From Planctomonas psychrotolerans (GTDB lineage Bacteria > Actinomycetota > Actinomycetes > Actinomycetales > Microbacteriaceae), in contig NZ_SJEV01000001.1 of assembly GCF_008642235.1 (NCBI RefSeq), positions 1,488,001 through 1,552,000 on the forward strand: a stretch of 64,000 nucleotides of DNA, written 5' to 3'. A model generated the notes under the pieces. The model made no database searches. It was not told where the DNA came from and saw nothing but the letters and a program-made list of their open reading frames with translations. Shown here piece by piece: positions 28,389-37,186 of the stretch. Made by a program: the position numbers and the translations under genes. How positions within the stretch are numbered: position 1 is the first letter of the stretch; every line of letters starts with the position of its first letter.

Positions 28389-29315
28389 ATGTCCGGAGTT
28401 CTCATCGGCTTCGCGATCATCGGCTTCGTCATCGCGGTCGGCTACATCGTGGGAAAGACGGGCATCGCCGGACCCTCGGCGCTGTACGTGCTGAACCGCG
28501 TGGCCTTCTTCGTGGCAACGCCCGCGCTGCTCTTCACGGTGCTCTCCCGCGCCGAGCTCCGGGTCGTGTTCAGCAGTTTCCTCCTCACCACCGCCCTGTC
28601 GGTGCTGATCGCGCTCGTCGTGTACGTGCTGCTCTCGCGGCTGCTGTTCCGCCGTCCGGTGGCGGAGACCACGGTGGGGGCCGCCGCGGCATCCTACGTC
28701 AACGCCAACAACATCGGCCTGCCGGTGGCGATCTACGTGCTGGGCGACCCGCAGTACGTGGCGCCCGTGCTGCTCCTCCAACTGCTCGTGATCGCCCCCA
28801 TCACGCTGACCGTGCTCGACACGGCCACCCGTGGGCGGGCGTCCGTCGTGTCGCTGCTCACCCAGCCGCTGCGGAACCCGATGATCATCGCCTCGATGCT
28901 CGGCGTGATCGTGGCCGCCACCGGCGTGCAGCTTCCCGATGCGGTGATGGAGCCCTTCCAGCTGATCGGCGCCGCGGCGATCCCCATGGTGCTGATGTCG
29001 TTCGGCATCTCCCTGGTGGGGCAGAAGCCGCTGGCCGCCGGATCGGGACGACGGGATGTGGTGGCGGCCACGGTGATCAAGTCGGTCATCATGCCGGCCG
29101 CCGCGTTCCTACTCGCCCGCTTCGTGTTCTCGCTCGACGCCGAGCAGGTGTTCGCGGCCACCGTCATCGCGGCGCTGCCCACCGCGCAGAACATCTACAA
29201 CTTCGCCGCCCGCTACGAGCGGGGCGTGACGCTGGCACGCGACACGGTGCTGCTCACGACGGTCGCCTCGGTTCCGGTGCTGCTCGTGGTTGCGGCGCTC
29301 CTCGCCCCGGTCTGA
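28389..29315 (+). CDS. AEC-family (auxin efflux carrier-like) transporter
   Basis: Membrane transporter of 308 residues with about ten hydrophobic segments. It belongs to the AEC family, whose bacterial members carry malate, malonate or other organic acids. Recognisable stretches are AASYVNANNIGLPVAIYVLG in the centre and AALPTAQNIYNFAARY near the C-terminus, both with the conserved Asn residues of the family. TGGAG precedes the ATG. It is a single-gene unit between a terminator and a convergent gene. Confidence 0.9.
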   Translation: MSGVLIGFAIIGFVIAVGYIVGKTGIAGPSALYVLNRVAFFVATPALLFTVLSRAELRVVFSSFLLTTALSVLIALVVYVLLSRLLFRRPVAETTVGAAAASYVNANNIGLPVAIYVLGDPQYVAPVLLLQLLVIAPITLTVLDTATRGRASVVSLLTQPLRNPMIIASMLGVIVAATGVQLPDAVMEPFQLIGAAAIPMVLMSFGISLVGQKPLAAGSGRRDVVAATVIKSVIMPAAAFLLARFVFSLDAEQVFAATVIAALPTAQNIYNFAARYERGVTLARDTVLLTTVASVPVLLVVAALLAPV

Positions 29316-29342
29316 TCCGCGCGCAGCCGCCGGAGGGCGCGC

Positions 29343-29786
29343 TCAGCCGCCGATCGTGCCGAGCACGCCGAGGTAGTCGCCCACGCCGTAGCCGGGCACG
29401 GCGCCGAACGCCAGGCCCGCGCCGATCACCCAGGCGACGAAGGACACCGGAATCGCGAGGAGCGATGCCCGCCAGGGGCGCGGCCGCCGACGGGCGAGGA
29501 GCACTGCCGTGACGAGGAAGCCGATCACCGCGACGAGCGGGGGAAGCAGCAGGGCGATGAAGAACGCGACCGCGAACTGGGTGGGCTTGCAGTCGATCTG
29601 GCCCGGTCCGCACCCGTCGGTCACCGTCAGCAGCACGAGCGCCATCGCGGCGAGGATGCCCACGATCACGGCGCTCAGCAGCATCGCCCCGACGGCCTTG
29701 AGGATGTCACTCCGGTCCAGCGGCGCTCGCGGCGTGCGCGCCGGCCGTGCTGCACCGTCGTCCATCAACTTGCGAATGTTGCTCAC
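29343..29786 (-). CDS. Small membrane protein, unknown function
   Basis: Protein of 147 residues with a cytoplasmic N-terminus of about 28 residues and four predicted helices. A short loop with two cysteines (TDGCGPGQIDCKPTQ) lies between helices 1 and 2 and could form a disulfide outside the cell. The GTG start stands 9 bases beyond the xthA stop, so it is probably co-transcribed with xthA. I do not recognise the family. Confidence 0.7.
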   Translation of the reverse strand: MSNIRKLMDDGAARPARTPRAPLDRSDILKAVGAMLLSAVIVGILAAMALVLLTVTDGCGPGQIDCKPTQFAVAFFIALLLPPLVAVIGFLVTAVLLARRRPRPWRASLLAIPVSFVAWVIGAGLAFGAVPGYGVGDYLGVLGTIGG

Positions 29787-29795
29787 GCCCGGCCC

Positions 29796-30668
29796 CTAGA
29801 AGATCATCGGACGGTCGTCGTCCAGTGCACTGTCGAGCTCGAGGTCCACGAGCACGGGAACGTGATCGCTCGGTCCCTCGCCCTTCCGCTCGTTGCGGTG
29901 GATGGATGCGGCGGTCACCAGGTCGGCGAACGCCGGGGAACCGAGGATGAAGTCGATGCGCATGCCCTCGTTGCGGGGGAAGCGCAGCTGCTTGTAATCC
30001 CAGTAGGTGTACCCGGGCACATCGAGGTCGCGCACGACGTCGCGCAAGCCGAGCGTGAAGAACGCATTGAAGGCGTCGCGCTCGGGCGGGGACACGTGGG
30101 TGCTGTTCACGAATAGCGCCATGTCCCACACGTCCTCGTCGCGCGGCGCCACGTTCCAGTCGCCCATGAGGGCGATCGCAAGGTCGGGCTGATCGGCCAG
30201 CCGTCGGCGGGTGACGTCGGCGAGACGGGCCAGCCATTCCAGCTTGTAGCTGTAGTGCGGATCACCGACCTCGCGCCCGTTGGGCACGTAGAGGCTCCAC
30301 ACCTCGACGCCGTTGATCGTGGCGCCGAGCGCCCGCGCCTCGACGGGCAGCCCCGCATCGTCGACCACGACGGCGCTGGCGGGAACCGCGGCGGTCGCCT
30401 TCACTGTGCCGAAACCGGGCACGCCGGGGAAGCCGACCGAGACGTTCTCGATGGGCAACCGGCTCGCGATCGCCACGCCGTTCCACTGGTTGAGCCCGTG
30501 CAGCTCCACCTCGTAACCGGCGTCCTCGAACTGCTGCAACGGGAACTGCTCGGGCTTGCACTTGATCTCCTGCATCGCCAGAACGTCGACGTCCTCGCGG
30601 ACCATCCAGTCGACGACTCGCCCCACTCGGCTGCGGATGGAGTTCACGTTCCAGGTGGCGACACGCAT
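29796..30668 (-). CDS. xthA: Exodeoxyribonuclease III (AP endonuclease)
   Basis: Cuts DNA at abasic sites and removes 3' blocks during base excision repair. It has 290 residues with the endonuclease/exonuclease/phosphatase fold. Metal and catalytic motifs are NVNS near residue 7, QEIKCKPEQF, LYVPNGR, GDWNVAPRDEDVWD and the C-terminal SDHVPV. It is slightly longer than the 268-residue E. coli enzyme. A TACCAT hexamer lies 6 bases before the ATG. Confidence 0.95.
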   Translation of the reverse strand: MRVATWNVNSIRSRVGRVVDWMVREDVDVLAMQEIKCKPEQFPLQQFEDAGYEVELHGLNQWNGVAIASRLPIENVSVGFPGVPGFGTVKATAAVPASAVVVDDAGLPVEARALGATINGVEVWSLYVPNGREVGDPHYSYKLEWLARLADVTRRRLADQPDLAIALMGDWNVAPRDEDVWDMALFVNSTHVSPPERDAFNAFFTLGLRDVVRDLDVPGYTYWDYKQLRFPRNEGMRIDFILGSPAFADLVTAASIHRNERKGEGPSDHVPVLVDLELDSALDDDRPMIF

Positions 30669-30674
30669 GGTCCC

Positions 30675-30680
30675 ATGGTA
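30675..30680 (-). promoter_or_regulatory. -10 element for xthA
   Basis: TACCAT ends 6 bases before the ATG at 30668, predicting a leaderless mRNA. Confidence 0.45.
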
Positions 30681-30718
30681 GTTCGGGTCGACGGTCGCCC
30701 CTGCCGCGTGCCGCTGCG

Positions 30719-31723
30719 CTACGGGCGGCTGTCGTGCACGTCCCTGGCCTTCAGCGTGCTGGGGTTGCCGCCGCCGATCGTCCGCATGCCGAGCACGACC
30801 TTGCCGCGGGCGTGATACTTCTCGAGGTCGGTGAAGGCATCCTGCACGCGCTCCAGGGGATAGAAGCCGGAGATGAGCAGGTCGACCTTCCGTTCGGCGG
30901 CCAGAGTGGCCAGCGTGCCGAGGATGCCCGTCTGCCGGGCCGCGTCGTCCGCGGAGTCGAACCCCCGCACCGCGCGAAGCTCGAAGTCCTTGCGCGAGTC
31001 GCTGGATCGGAAGCGGGCCGGCTGCACCTCGAGCTCCTCCGCCACCGCCTCGTTCCCGCCGTAGTTGTCGAGGAACGCCGTGACGCCCCGCGGCGCGACC
31101 GCCCGGATGCGATCGGCGATGCCGTCGCCGTACACGACGGGCTTCACGCCGAGCTGTCGCAGGTAGTCGAAGTTGCGCTCGCCGCAGGTGCCGATGACGA
31201 GCGCCCCGCGTGCCTTCGCGAGCTGGAGTTCGATACTGCCGACGCCGCCGGCAGCGGCCGAGATGACGACGGTGTCGCCCTCGCCGACACGGGCGGCCTG
31301 CACGGCGTCGTACGCGGTGAGGCCGGCGAGGAAGAGGCTGCCCGCCACCTCCCAGGAGAGGCCCTGCGGCTTGGCGACGAGGTTTCGCGCGGGCACGACG
31401 ACGTAGTTCGCGTGCGACGCGAGCACCGCGTGGCCCAGCACCTCGGAGCGGACCGCGAAGGCGGTGACCCCCTCACCCACCTCGACGACGAGACCGGCGA
31501 AGTCGCTGCCCTGGCCCTGAGGGAAGGAGGTGGGCACCTCCGCCTCGAACCGGCCCTCGCGGATGTAGCCCTCGATGTGATTGATGCCGGCCGCGAGAAC
31601 CTCCACCACCACCTCACCGGGAGCGGGTCGAGGTCTCTCCACCTCGACCAGGTCGAGTACCTCGATTCCACCGAATGCTGAGAAGAAAACGGACTTCGCT
31701 GTACGTCGACCCCGGGATGCCAT
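30719..31723 (-). CDS. NADP-dependent quinone oxidoreductase-like (zinc-free MDR family)
   Basis: Medium-chain dehydrogenase/reductase of 334 residues. The N-terminal GroES-like domain (FFSAFGGIEVLDLVEVERPRP, given here as FFSAFGG and LDLVEVERP) precedes a Rossmann domain with VVISAAAGGVGSIELQLAKA. Zinc ligands are absent, placing it with quinone reductases. I prefer the ATG at 31723 (GAGGATGCGGC upstream). A GTG at 31780 overlaps the previous stop (GTGA) and would add 19 residues unlike the family. It is the last gene of the chain starting at 34715. Confidence 0.87.
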   Translation of the reverse strand: MASRGRRTAKSVFFSAFGGIEVLDLVEVERPRPAPGEVVVEVLAAGINHIEGYIREGRFEAEVPTSFPQGQGSDFAGLVVEVGEGVTAFAVRSEVLGHAVLASHANYVVVPARNLVAKPQGLSWEVAGSLFLAGLTAYDAVQAARVGEGDTVVISAAAGGVGSIELQLAKARGALVIGTCGERNFDYLRQLGVKPVVYGDGIADRIRAVAPRGVTAFLDNYGGNEAVAEELEVQPARFRSSDSRKDFELRAVRGFDSADDAARQTGILGTLATLAAERKVDLLISGFYPLERVQDAFTDLEKYHARGKVVLGMRTIGGGNPSTLKARDVHDSRP

Positions 31724-31776
31724 GCCGCATCCTCGCACCCGAGCCGACGAATTGGCTGTGCGTTCCGCGCCGCCGG

Positions 31777-32283
31777 TCACTCCGCCAGGATGCGGTCGAA
31801 GAAGGCGGACTTGCGCTCCTCGTAGCCCGGGTCGAGGTCGGTATCGGCGCCCGTGCCCCGCGCCCGCGACGCATCGGGTCCCGCCAGCTTGACCGCGTTG
31901 TACTCGGCGAGAAGGTCCGGTCGCGCCGCCAGGATCGCCCAGGTGCGGGTGAAGCGCACGTCGTGCTCCGATCCGATCGGCGTGACGGCGATCCCGGTGG
32001 GCAGGGCCTCGGCGACCTCGAAGGTCGCGAGCGTCGGCTGCCAGATCTCCGGGTGCACCACCGGATGCAGACCGCGCAGCCGCTCGACCGCATCCGCGAA
32101 CGAGTTCGGATCGACGCGCAGGTGCAGGTCGACATCACCGCGGGTGAGCGCTCCGGGCACGCTGGTTCCCCCGACGAGGACCAGCTCGCCCGGCACGCCC
32201 GCGTCCCGCAGGCCAGCGTGTTCGCGGCACAGGATGGCGAGCGCGGCGTCCCGGAATCGCTCGGACGGGCGGAGGAGCGGCAC
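31777..32283 (-). CDS. GrpB/UPF0157-like nucleotidyltransferase
   Basis: Protein of 168 residues with a nucleotidyltransferase core. LVGGTSVPGALTRGDVDLHL carries the GG(S/T) and D-x-D (Asp50, Asp52) elements. A later EYNAVKLAG and C-terminal GYEERKSAFFDRIL match the GrpB-like group. The partner substrate is unknown. The GTG start lies 13 bases after the GH15 stop, so it is part of that operon. The usual GrpB motif HVGSTAVPG is only partly kept, so the subgroup is uncertain. Confidence 0.75.
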   Translation of the reverse strand: MPLLRPSERFRDAALAILCREHAGLRDAGVPGELVLVGGTSVPGALTRGDVDLHLRVDPNSFADAVERLRGLHPVVHPEIWQPTLATFEVAEALPTGIAVTPIGSEHDVRFTRTWAILAARPDLLAEYNAVKLAGPDASRARGTGADTDLDPGYEERKSAFFDRILAE

Positions 32284-32296
32284 GGCGGGGGCGGTC

Positions 32297-34117
32297 TCAG
32301 CCGCCGAGATCCGCGATCAGGATGGCCGTGTAGATGAGGCCGAGGTGGCTGAGTCCCTGCGGCAGGTTGCCGTGGAACTCGAGCGTCTCGGCATCGATCA
32401 TCTCGGAATACAGGCCCACATCATTGGCGAGGCCGACGAGCGCGTCCATCGTCGCCGTGGCCTCCTCCATGCGACCGACGCACGCGAGGGCGGAGGCCAC
32501 CCAGAAGCCGCAGGCCACGAACGTCGACTCCTCGGTCTGCATGCCGCTGTAGCGGTGAACGAGCGGACCGGAGCCGAGTTCGGCGACGATGGCGTCGATG
32601 GTCTTCGACATCCGTTCGCCGCGGTCGAAACCGCTCGGTGCGTGCAGCAGCACCGACGTGTCGAGCTCCGTCGATCCCGGGTACATCGTGTAGGCCTGCT
32701 TCTCCTCCGACCAGCAGTGCTCGTGCACCCAGTCGGCGATGGCGTCCCGTTCGACCTCCCAGCGGCGGGGGTCGCCCGGGATCTGGCCCTGCTTGGCGAG
32801 GTGCACGGCGCAGTCGAGGGCCTGCCAGCAACCCAGCTTCGAGGACGTGTAGTGGCGCTCGCGCTCGAGCTCCCAGATTCCCGCGTCGGCCTTCTGCCAG
32901 TCGTCGCAGGCGGCGTCCGCCACCGAGGCCAGCTGTCGGCCGGTCTCGATGTCGAGGATGTTGCCCTGGTCGGCGTACAAGCGCATCACGTCGAAGAGAT
33001 CGCCGTAGGGTCCCAGCTGGAGCTGGCTCTGCGCCTCGTTGCCGACCCGCACGGGACCGATGCCCCGCCACCCCGGTGCCTCGGGCTCGGTCGATCCCTG
33101 CGGCAGGGAACCGTCGAGCTCGTAGAAGATCTGCAGCGCCGGACCGTGCGTGCGGATGGTGCGGAGCAGCCAGGAGACCGCCGCCTGACTCTCCTCGCGC
33201 AGTCCGAAGCGGATGAGGGCCTGCAGCGTGTACGCCGCGTCACGCACCCACGCGAACCGGTAGTCCCAGTTCTTGCTTCCGTCGGCGGCCTCGGGCAGCG
33301 ACGTGGTCGCGGCGGCGGCGATGGCTCCGGTGGGGCTGTGGATGAGGAGCTTCAGGGCGAGCGCGCTCCGCTGCACGGCATCCGCCCACGGCCCGTCGAA
33401 GGAGAACTCGCGGGACCATGCCCGCCAGTTCTCTATGGTGCGATCGATTCCCCGATCCACGTTGTACGGGTCGGGCGGGTGAATGGGCTCGCGGTAGGTG
33501 CCCGAGATGGCGATGAGGTGCCGCGATCCCTCCGTGGTGCGGAACGCGCCGCCGAGCGAGTGCGAGCCGGCGGGGGACGGACCGTGCTCGAAGCCGGTCA
33601 CGGCGAGGGTGACGCCGTCGATGCGGATCACCGGGCCGTGCCGGGTGTCGTTTACCCAGGGCATCGCCGAACGGAACACCCGCCCGGGTTCCACCTGCCA
33701 CTCCATGTCGACCGACCCGGACAGGCCGTCGACCCGGCGCGCCAACTCGGCCCAGGGCAGGCGCCCCGCCACACCGGTGACGAGGGCGTCGGTGATGCGC
33801 ACCACCCCGCTCTCGGTGGTGAAGGTGGTCTGCAGCACGTTCGTGCCCGCGACGTACGAGCGGGTGCTGGTGAACTCCGCCGTGGGGGCGAGCCGGATAC
33901 GTCCGCCGTGCTCGGCATCGAGCAGCGCGGCGAACACGGGCGGGGAGTCGAGGATCGGGATGGGGAACCAGTCGATGTCGCCGTCGAGGGCGACGAGCGC
34001 CACCGTGCGCCCGTCGCCGAGTCCGGCGTACCCGCGCAGGTCGGAGTACCCGTCCTCGCACCGGGTGGGCGACCCTCCCCGTTCCGCGGGGGGCAGGGGC
34101 CGCGGTTCAGCGCCCAT
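32297..34117 (-). CDS. Glycoside hydrolase family 15 protein (glucoamylase/trehalase-like)
   Basis: Cytoplasmic enzyme of 606 residues. A beta-sandwich N-terminal domain (about 20-250, with GDGRTVALVALDGDIDWFP) is followed by an (alpha/alpha)6 catalytic barrel starting at NWDYRFAWVRDAAYTLQAL. DAGIWELERERHYTSSKL holds a likely catalytic Glu. Family members include glucoamylases, glucodextranases and actinobacterial trehalases, and no signal peptide argues for an intracellular substrate such as trehalose or maltodextrin. Its start overlaps the upstream unknown gene by 11 bases. Confidence 0.92.
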   Translation of the reverse strand: MGAEPRPLPPAERGGSPTRCEDGYSDLRGYAGLGDGRTVALVALDGDIDWFPIPILDSPPVFAALLDAEHGGRIRLAPTAEFTSTRSYVAGTNVLQTTFTTESGVVRITDALVTGVAGRLPWAELARRVDGLSGSVDMEWQVEPGRVFRSAMPWVNDTRHGPVIRIDGVTLAVTGFEHGPSPAGSHSLGGAFRTTEGSRHLIAISGTYREPIHPPDPYNVDRGIDRTIENWRAWSREFSFDGPWADAVQRSALALKLLIHSPTGAIAAAATTSLPEAADGSKNWDYRFAWVRDAAYTLQALIRFGLREESQAAVSWLLRTIRTHGPALQIFYELDGSLPQGSTEPEAPGWRGIGPVRVGNEAQSQLQLGPYGDLFDVMRLYADQGNILDIETGRQLASVADAACDDWQKADAGIWELERERHYTSSKLGCWQALDCAVHLAKQGQIPGDPRRWEVERDAIADWVHEHCWSEEKQAYTMYPGSTELDTSVLLHAPSGFDRGERMSKTIDAIVAELGSGPLVHRYSGMQTEESTFVACGFWVASALACVGRMEEATATMDALVGLANDVGLYSEMIDAETLEFHGNLPQGLSHLGLIYTAILIADLGG

Positions 34118-34715
34118 GGGAAGTACGCGGCCGGGTCACGAGACGAGCGTCGAGAAAAGCGAGGTCCTTCGGCCGCACGACTAGCGTGGCCAGCCGGTCA
34201 CCGACCCAGCCGCTGATGGCGCGGAAGGCACCGTAGTCGAGGGAGGTGGCCGGATGCGGCGCACCGTCGACCACGAGGGTGTCATCGGTCACGTGGCGCT
34301 CGGCGATCTCGCCGCGGTGGAACTCCGACTTGCCGCTGGCGAGGTCTTCGAGGGGATCGGCGGAGTAGTAGTCGAGCGCGTCGGCGAGATAGTGCCGCAC
34401 CGCGGAGTCGGGCACCAGCTCGTGGTATTCGCGGTCGCCGTCGTCCAGCACGCCCAGGACGTCGGTGAAGACGAAGCCCTTTAGCTCCGCCACGCCCATC
34501 GGCCCGATGGGCGTGTCCTCGAACCAGAAGTTGCCGGACGCGTCCGCGAGCCAGAAGTGCAGGCGGGCCACCTTGTTGCTGAAGCCGAAGAAGCTGAAGC
34601 TCCGCTCCTGCACGCGCAGCTGGTCGACGAGGGTGAATATCGGGGAGCCGAGCTCGCCCAACCGGTCCACATCGGAGGCGCGGGACGGAAGCGTGCCGTC
34701 ACTGTCGGGGTCCAT
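34107..34715 (-). CDS. Unknown 202-residue protein coupled to GH15 gene
   Basis: Soluble protein of 202 residues with no recognised family, signal peptide or membrane segment. Notable stretches are ARLHFWLADASGNFWFEDTP, AVRHYLADALDYYSADPLED and AFRAISGWVGDRLATLVV. It is acidic and aromatic-rich. Its end overlaps the GH15 start by 11 bases, indicating translational coupling, and a TAGCGT hexamer 6 bases before its ATG suggests it opens the operon. A regulator or accessory factor of the GH15 enzyme is possible but unproven. Confidence 0.7.
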   Translation of the reverse strand: MDPDSDGTLPSRASDVDRLGELGSPIFTLVDQLRVQERSFSFFGFSNKVARLHFWLADASGNFWFEDTPIGPMGVAELKGFVFTDVLGVLDDGDREYHELVPDSAVRHYLADALDYYSADPLEDLASGKSEFHRGEIAERHVTDDTLVVDGAPHPATSLDYGAFRAISGWVGDRLATLVVRPKDLAFLDARLVTRPRTSHGR

Positions 34716-34721
34716 GTTTCG

Positions 34722-34727
34722 ACGCTA
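34722..34727 (-). promoter_or_regulatory. -10 element for the GH15 operon
   Basis: TAGCGT ends 6 bases before the ATG at 34715; leaderless start predicted. Confidence 0.5.
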
Positions 34728-34884
34728 GCAACACCGCATCCGGCGTGCGGAGTCCGTTCGCTGCGGGCGCGCCCGGTGCCCTTTCCGCGTCGCCGACCGA
34801 CGCCCGTCCCCATCGCGAACGGCGCCCGCCACGCGCCCATCCCGCGCGTCGTTCCCCGCCGAACCGGTGCCGGGTGCGGTGCAA

Positions 34885-34890
34885 TAGGGT
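34885..34890 (+). promoter_or_regulatory. -10 element for pyrE
   Basis: TAGGGT ends 6 bases before the GTG at 34897; leaderless start predicted. No PyrR attenuator fits in such a short leader. Confidence 0.5.
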
Positions 34891-34896
34891 GAGGGC

Positions 34897-35445
34897 GTGA
34901 CGGATGCGCGCCAGAAACTGATCGACTTCATCTCGGCCGAGGCCGTGTTCCACGGCGACTTCACGCTGACCAGCGGCAAGAAGGCGAGCTACTACGTGGA
35001 CCTGCGCCGGGTGAGTCTCGATTCCCGGGTGGCCCCGCTCATCGGCGAGGTCATGCTCGACCTCATCGCCGACATCCCGGACGTCTCCGCCGTCGGCGGC
35101 CTCACCATGGGCGCCGACCCCGTCGCCGCCGCCGTGCTGCACCAGGGAGCGGCGCGCGGGCTGCGCTACGACGCCTTCGTGGTGCGCAAGGAACCGAAGG
35201 ACCACGGCCGAGGACGACAGGTCGAGGGCCCGGACGTCGCCGGCAAGCGTGTGATCGTGCTCGAGGACACCTCCACCACCGGCGGGTCGCCGCTCAAGGC
35301 CATCGAGGCGCTGACCAAGGCCGGAGCCGAAATCGCGGCCGTCGCCGTGGTCGTCGACCGGGATACCGATGCCCGACGCGTCATCGAGGACGCCGGCTAC
35401 CGGTACCTCTACGCGATCGGTCTCGATGATCTCGGGCTGAAGTAG
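34897..35445 (+). CDS. pyrE: Orotate phosphoribosyltransferase
   Basis: Adds ribose phosphate from PRPP to orotate, forming OMP in pyrimidine synthesis. It has 182 residues, normal for the bacterial enzyme. The active-site region is LTSGKKASYYVDLRRV, the flexible loop is RKEPKDHGRGRQVEG and the PRPP-binding motif is VIVLEDTSTTGGS. The stop overlaps the GTG of the next gene (TAGTG). Other pyr genes are not nearby. Confidence 0.96.
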   Translation: MTDARQKLIDFISAEAVFHGDFTLTSGKKASYYVDLRRVSLDSRVAPLIGEVMLDLIADIPDVSAVGGLTMGADPVAAAVLHQGAARGLRYDAFVVRKEPKDHGRGRQVEGPDVAGKRVIVLEDTSTTGGSPLKAIEALTKAGAEIAAVAVVVDRDTDARRVIEDAGYRYLYAIGLDDLGLK

Positions 35446-36176
35446 TGTCGCGCCACGGAGAGGGTGGCGAAGCTGAACCGTCCGGCGACCACGGGTCCGC
35501 CGATTCCGGTCGCGAGTCCGTCCCGCATCCGGACCCCGGCGCACGGGCGACCTTCGCGGCAGCCGACGAGGTCCGCCGCAAGCGCCAGATCGTGCTGCTG
35601 CTCGTCGGCATCGGCCTCGCCGCCGTGCTGGCGCTCGCCGCGCTCTTCTTCCTCGGCACGCGACTGAGCCTCACCGGCGCGGATTCCGCGACTCCGGCGG
35701 CTCCCGGCACCTCGACCGCGTCCCCCACCCCCACCTCCACCCGGACGCCGACGCCGACGCCGACTCCTACTCTCACGGCTCGGCCGTCGCCCGGGGCTCC
35801 CGTGACGCCGGGCATCCACGCGTGGGACGAGCTCGGTGGCGGCGAGTGCATCGACCCGTACCCCGGGCCGTGGGCGGGGGAGTACACGGTCGTGGACTGC
35901 GGACTGCCGCATCCGGCTCAACTCGTGACCCGGGCACCATTCCCCACGGACGCCGACCGCTATCCCGGCGCGGAAACGATCGCCGCGCAGCTCTGCCTGC
36001 TCTGCAGTACTCCCACCGTCATCGGCCCGGCGGCTGCCGCGTATCCCGATCTCCGTATCGAGGGTGCCTATCCGGCGACCGCGGAGCAGTGGGACGTCGG
36101 GCAGCGCGATTACTTCTGCTTCGTCACCCGGGCGAACGGGGAGCCGCTCACCGGGACCCTCGCCGCCGCGCCGTAG
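35445..36176 (+). CDS. Septum-formation-domain-like single-pass membrane protein
   Basis: Protein of 243 residues: a charged cytoplasmic N-terminus (1-47), one membrane helix (about 48-70, IVLLLVGIGLAAVLALAALF), a Thr/Pro-rich stalk (about 85-115) and an extracellular domain. The domain begins HAWDELGGGECIDP and contains five Cys (GECI, VDCG, QLCLLC, FCFV), resembling the actinobacterial septum-formation domain. The role is probably in the cell envelope. The GTG overlaps the pyrE stop, an unexplained coupling. Confidence 0.75.
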   Translation: MSRHGEGGEAEPSGDHGSADSGRESVPHPDPGARATFAAADEVRRKRQIVLLLVGIGLAAVLALAALFFLGTRLSLTGADSATPAAPGTSTASPTPTSTRTPTPTPTPTLTARPSPGAPVTPGIHAWDELGGGECIDPYPGPWAGEYTVVDCGLPHPAQLVTRAPFPTDADRYPGAETIAAQLCLLCSTPTVIGPAAAAYPDLRIEGAYPATAEQWDVGQRDYFCFVTRANGEPLTGTLAAAP

Positions 36177-36200
36177 GGTCCTGCGCCATCCCGCACTCGA

Positions 36201-36998
36201 TCAGAGCTCGGACTCCACCGGCCCCTCCTCGAGAAGCTCATGGACGCCGTTCAGCACCTCGTTCGGGCGGAAGGGATAGCGGAGGATCTCGGCCTGATCG
36301 CTGATGCCGGTGAGCACGAGCACGGTGTGCAGTCCGGCTTCGATCCCGGCGACGATGTCGGTGTCCATCCGGTCGCCGATCATGCCCGTGCTCTCCGAGT
36401 GGGCGCCGATGCGGTTGAGCGCCGAGCGGAACATCATCGGGTTCGGCTTGCCGACGATGTAGGGCTCCGCGCCGGTCGCCTTGCTGATGAGGGCGACGAC
36501 GGCGCCCGTGGCCGGCATGGGGCCCTCCGCACTCGGGCCTGTGGCGTCCGGATTCGTGGCGATGAAACGGGCGCCCTTGTTGATCAGGCGGATGGCGCGC
36601 GTGATCGCCTCGAACGAGTAGTTGCGGGTTTCGCCGACCACCACGTAGTCGGGCGACGTGTCGGTCATGATGAAGCCCGCCTCGTGCAGGGCGGTGGTGA
36701 GTCCCGCCTCGCCGATCACGAACGCACTGCCGCCGGGCATCTGCTGCTCCAGGAAGGCTGCGGTGGCGAGGGCCGACGTCCAGATCGCCTCCTCGGGCAC
36801 CGTCAGGCCGGACGCGCGGAGGCGGGCGCTCAGGTCCCGGGGCGTGAAGATCGAGTTGTTGGTGAGCACCAGGAAGGGTTTGCCCTGGTCGCGCCACTGC
36901 TGCAGCAGCTCCGCGGCACCGGGGAGCGCACGGTTCTCGTGCACCAGCACGCCGTCCATGTCGGTCAACCAGCATTCGATGTCGTTCCGGTTGCTCAT
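36201..36998 (-). CDS. HAD-IIA phosphatase (NagD-like)
   Basis: Phosphatase of 265 residues of the haloacid dehalogenase superfamily, subclass IIA. Motif I is WLTDMDGVL (nucleophile Asp13), motif II LVLTNNS, motif III lysine in IVGKPNPMMF and motif IV MIGDRMDTDIVAG. Relatives hydrolyse nucleotide or sugar phosphates such as UMP or p-nitrophenyl phosphate. GAGGAG precedes the ATG, and a TAGCCT hexamer (37023-37028) gives a leader of about 18 bases. Confidence 0.93.
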   Translation of the reverse strand: MSNRNDIECWLTDMDGVLVHENRALPGAAELLQQWRDQGKPFLVLTNNSIFTPRDLSARLRASGLTVPEEAIWTSALATAAFLEQQMPGGSAFVIGEAGLTTALHEAGFIMTDTSPDYVVVGETRNYSFEAITRAIRLINKGARFIATNPDATGPSAEGPMPATGAVVALISKATGAEPYIVGKPNPMMFRSALNRIGAHSESTGMIGDRMDTDIVAGIEAGLHTVLVLTGISDQAEILRYPFRPNEVLNGVHELLEEGPVESEL

Positions 36999-37186
36999 GG
37001 GCTCCTCTTTCGCGTCGTGCCTAGGCTACCGAAGCGGCCGGTCGGCGACCGGCTCGGCACGGGCCTTGTGTCGAGCCCCCGGACACTTCTCCTCCCGGCC
37101 CCGGCTCTCGGTGATTCGTGCACGGAACGCCGGGGTCGATGGGCCTTCCCCGGTCGCGAGTCGGGGGCGGGTGACACCATGGGGGC

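Noticed and set aside
29319-29342. Hairpin GCGCGC...GCGCGC between the AEC gene and the convergent small membrane protein gene
   Set aside because: A 6-bp GC palindrome with a 12-base loop is weak and common in this DNA.
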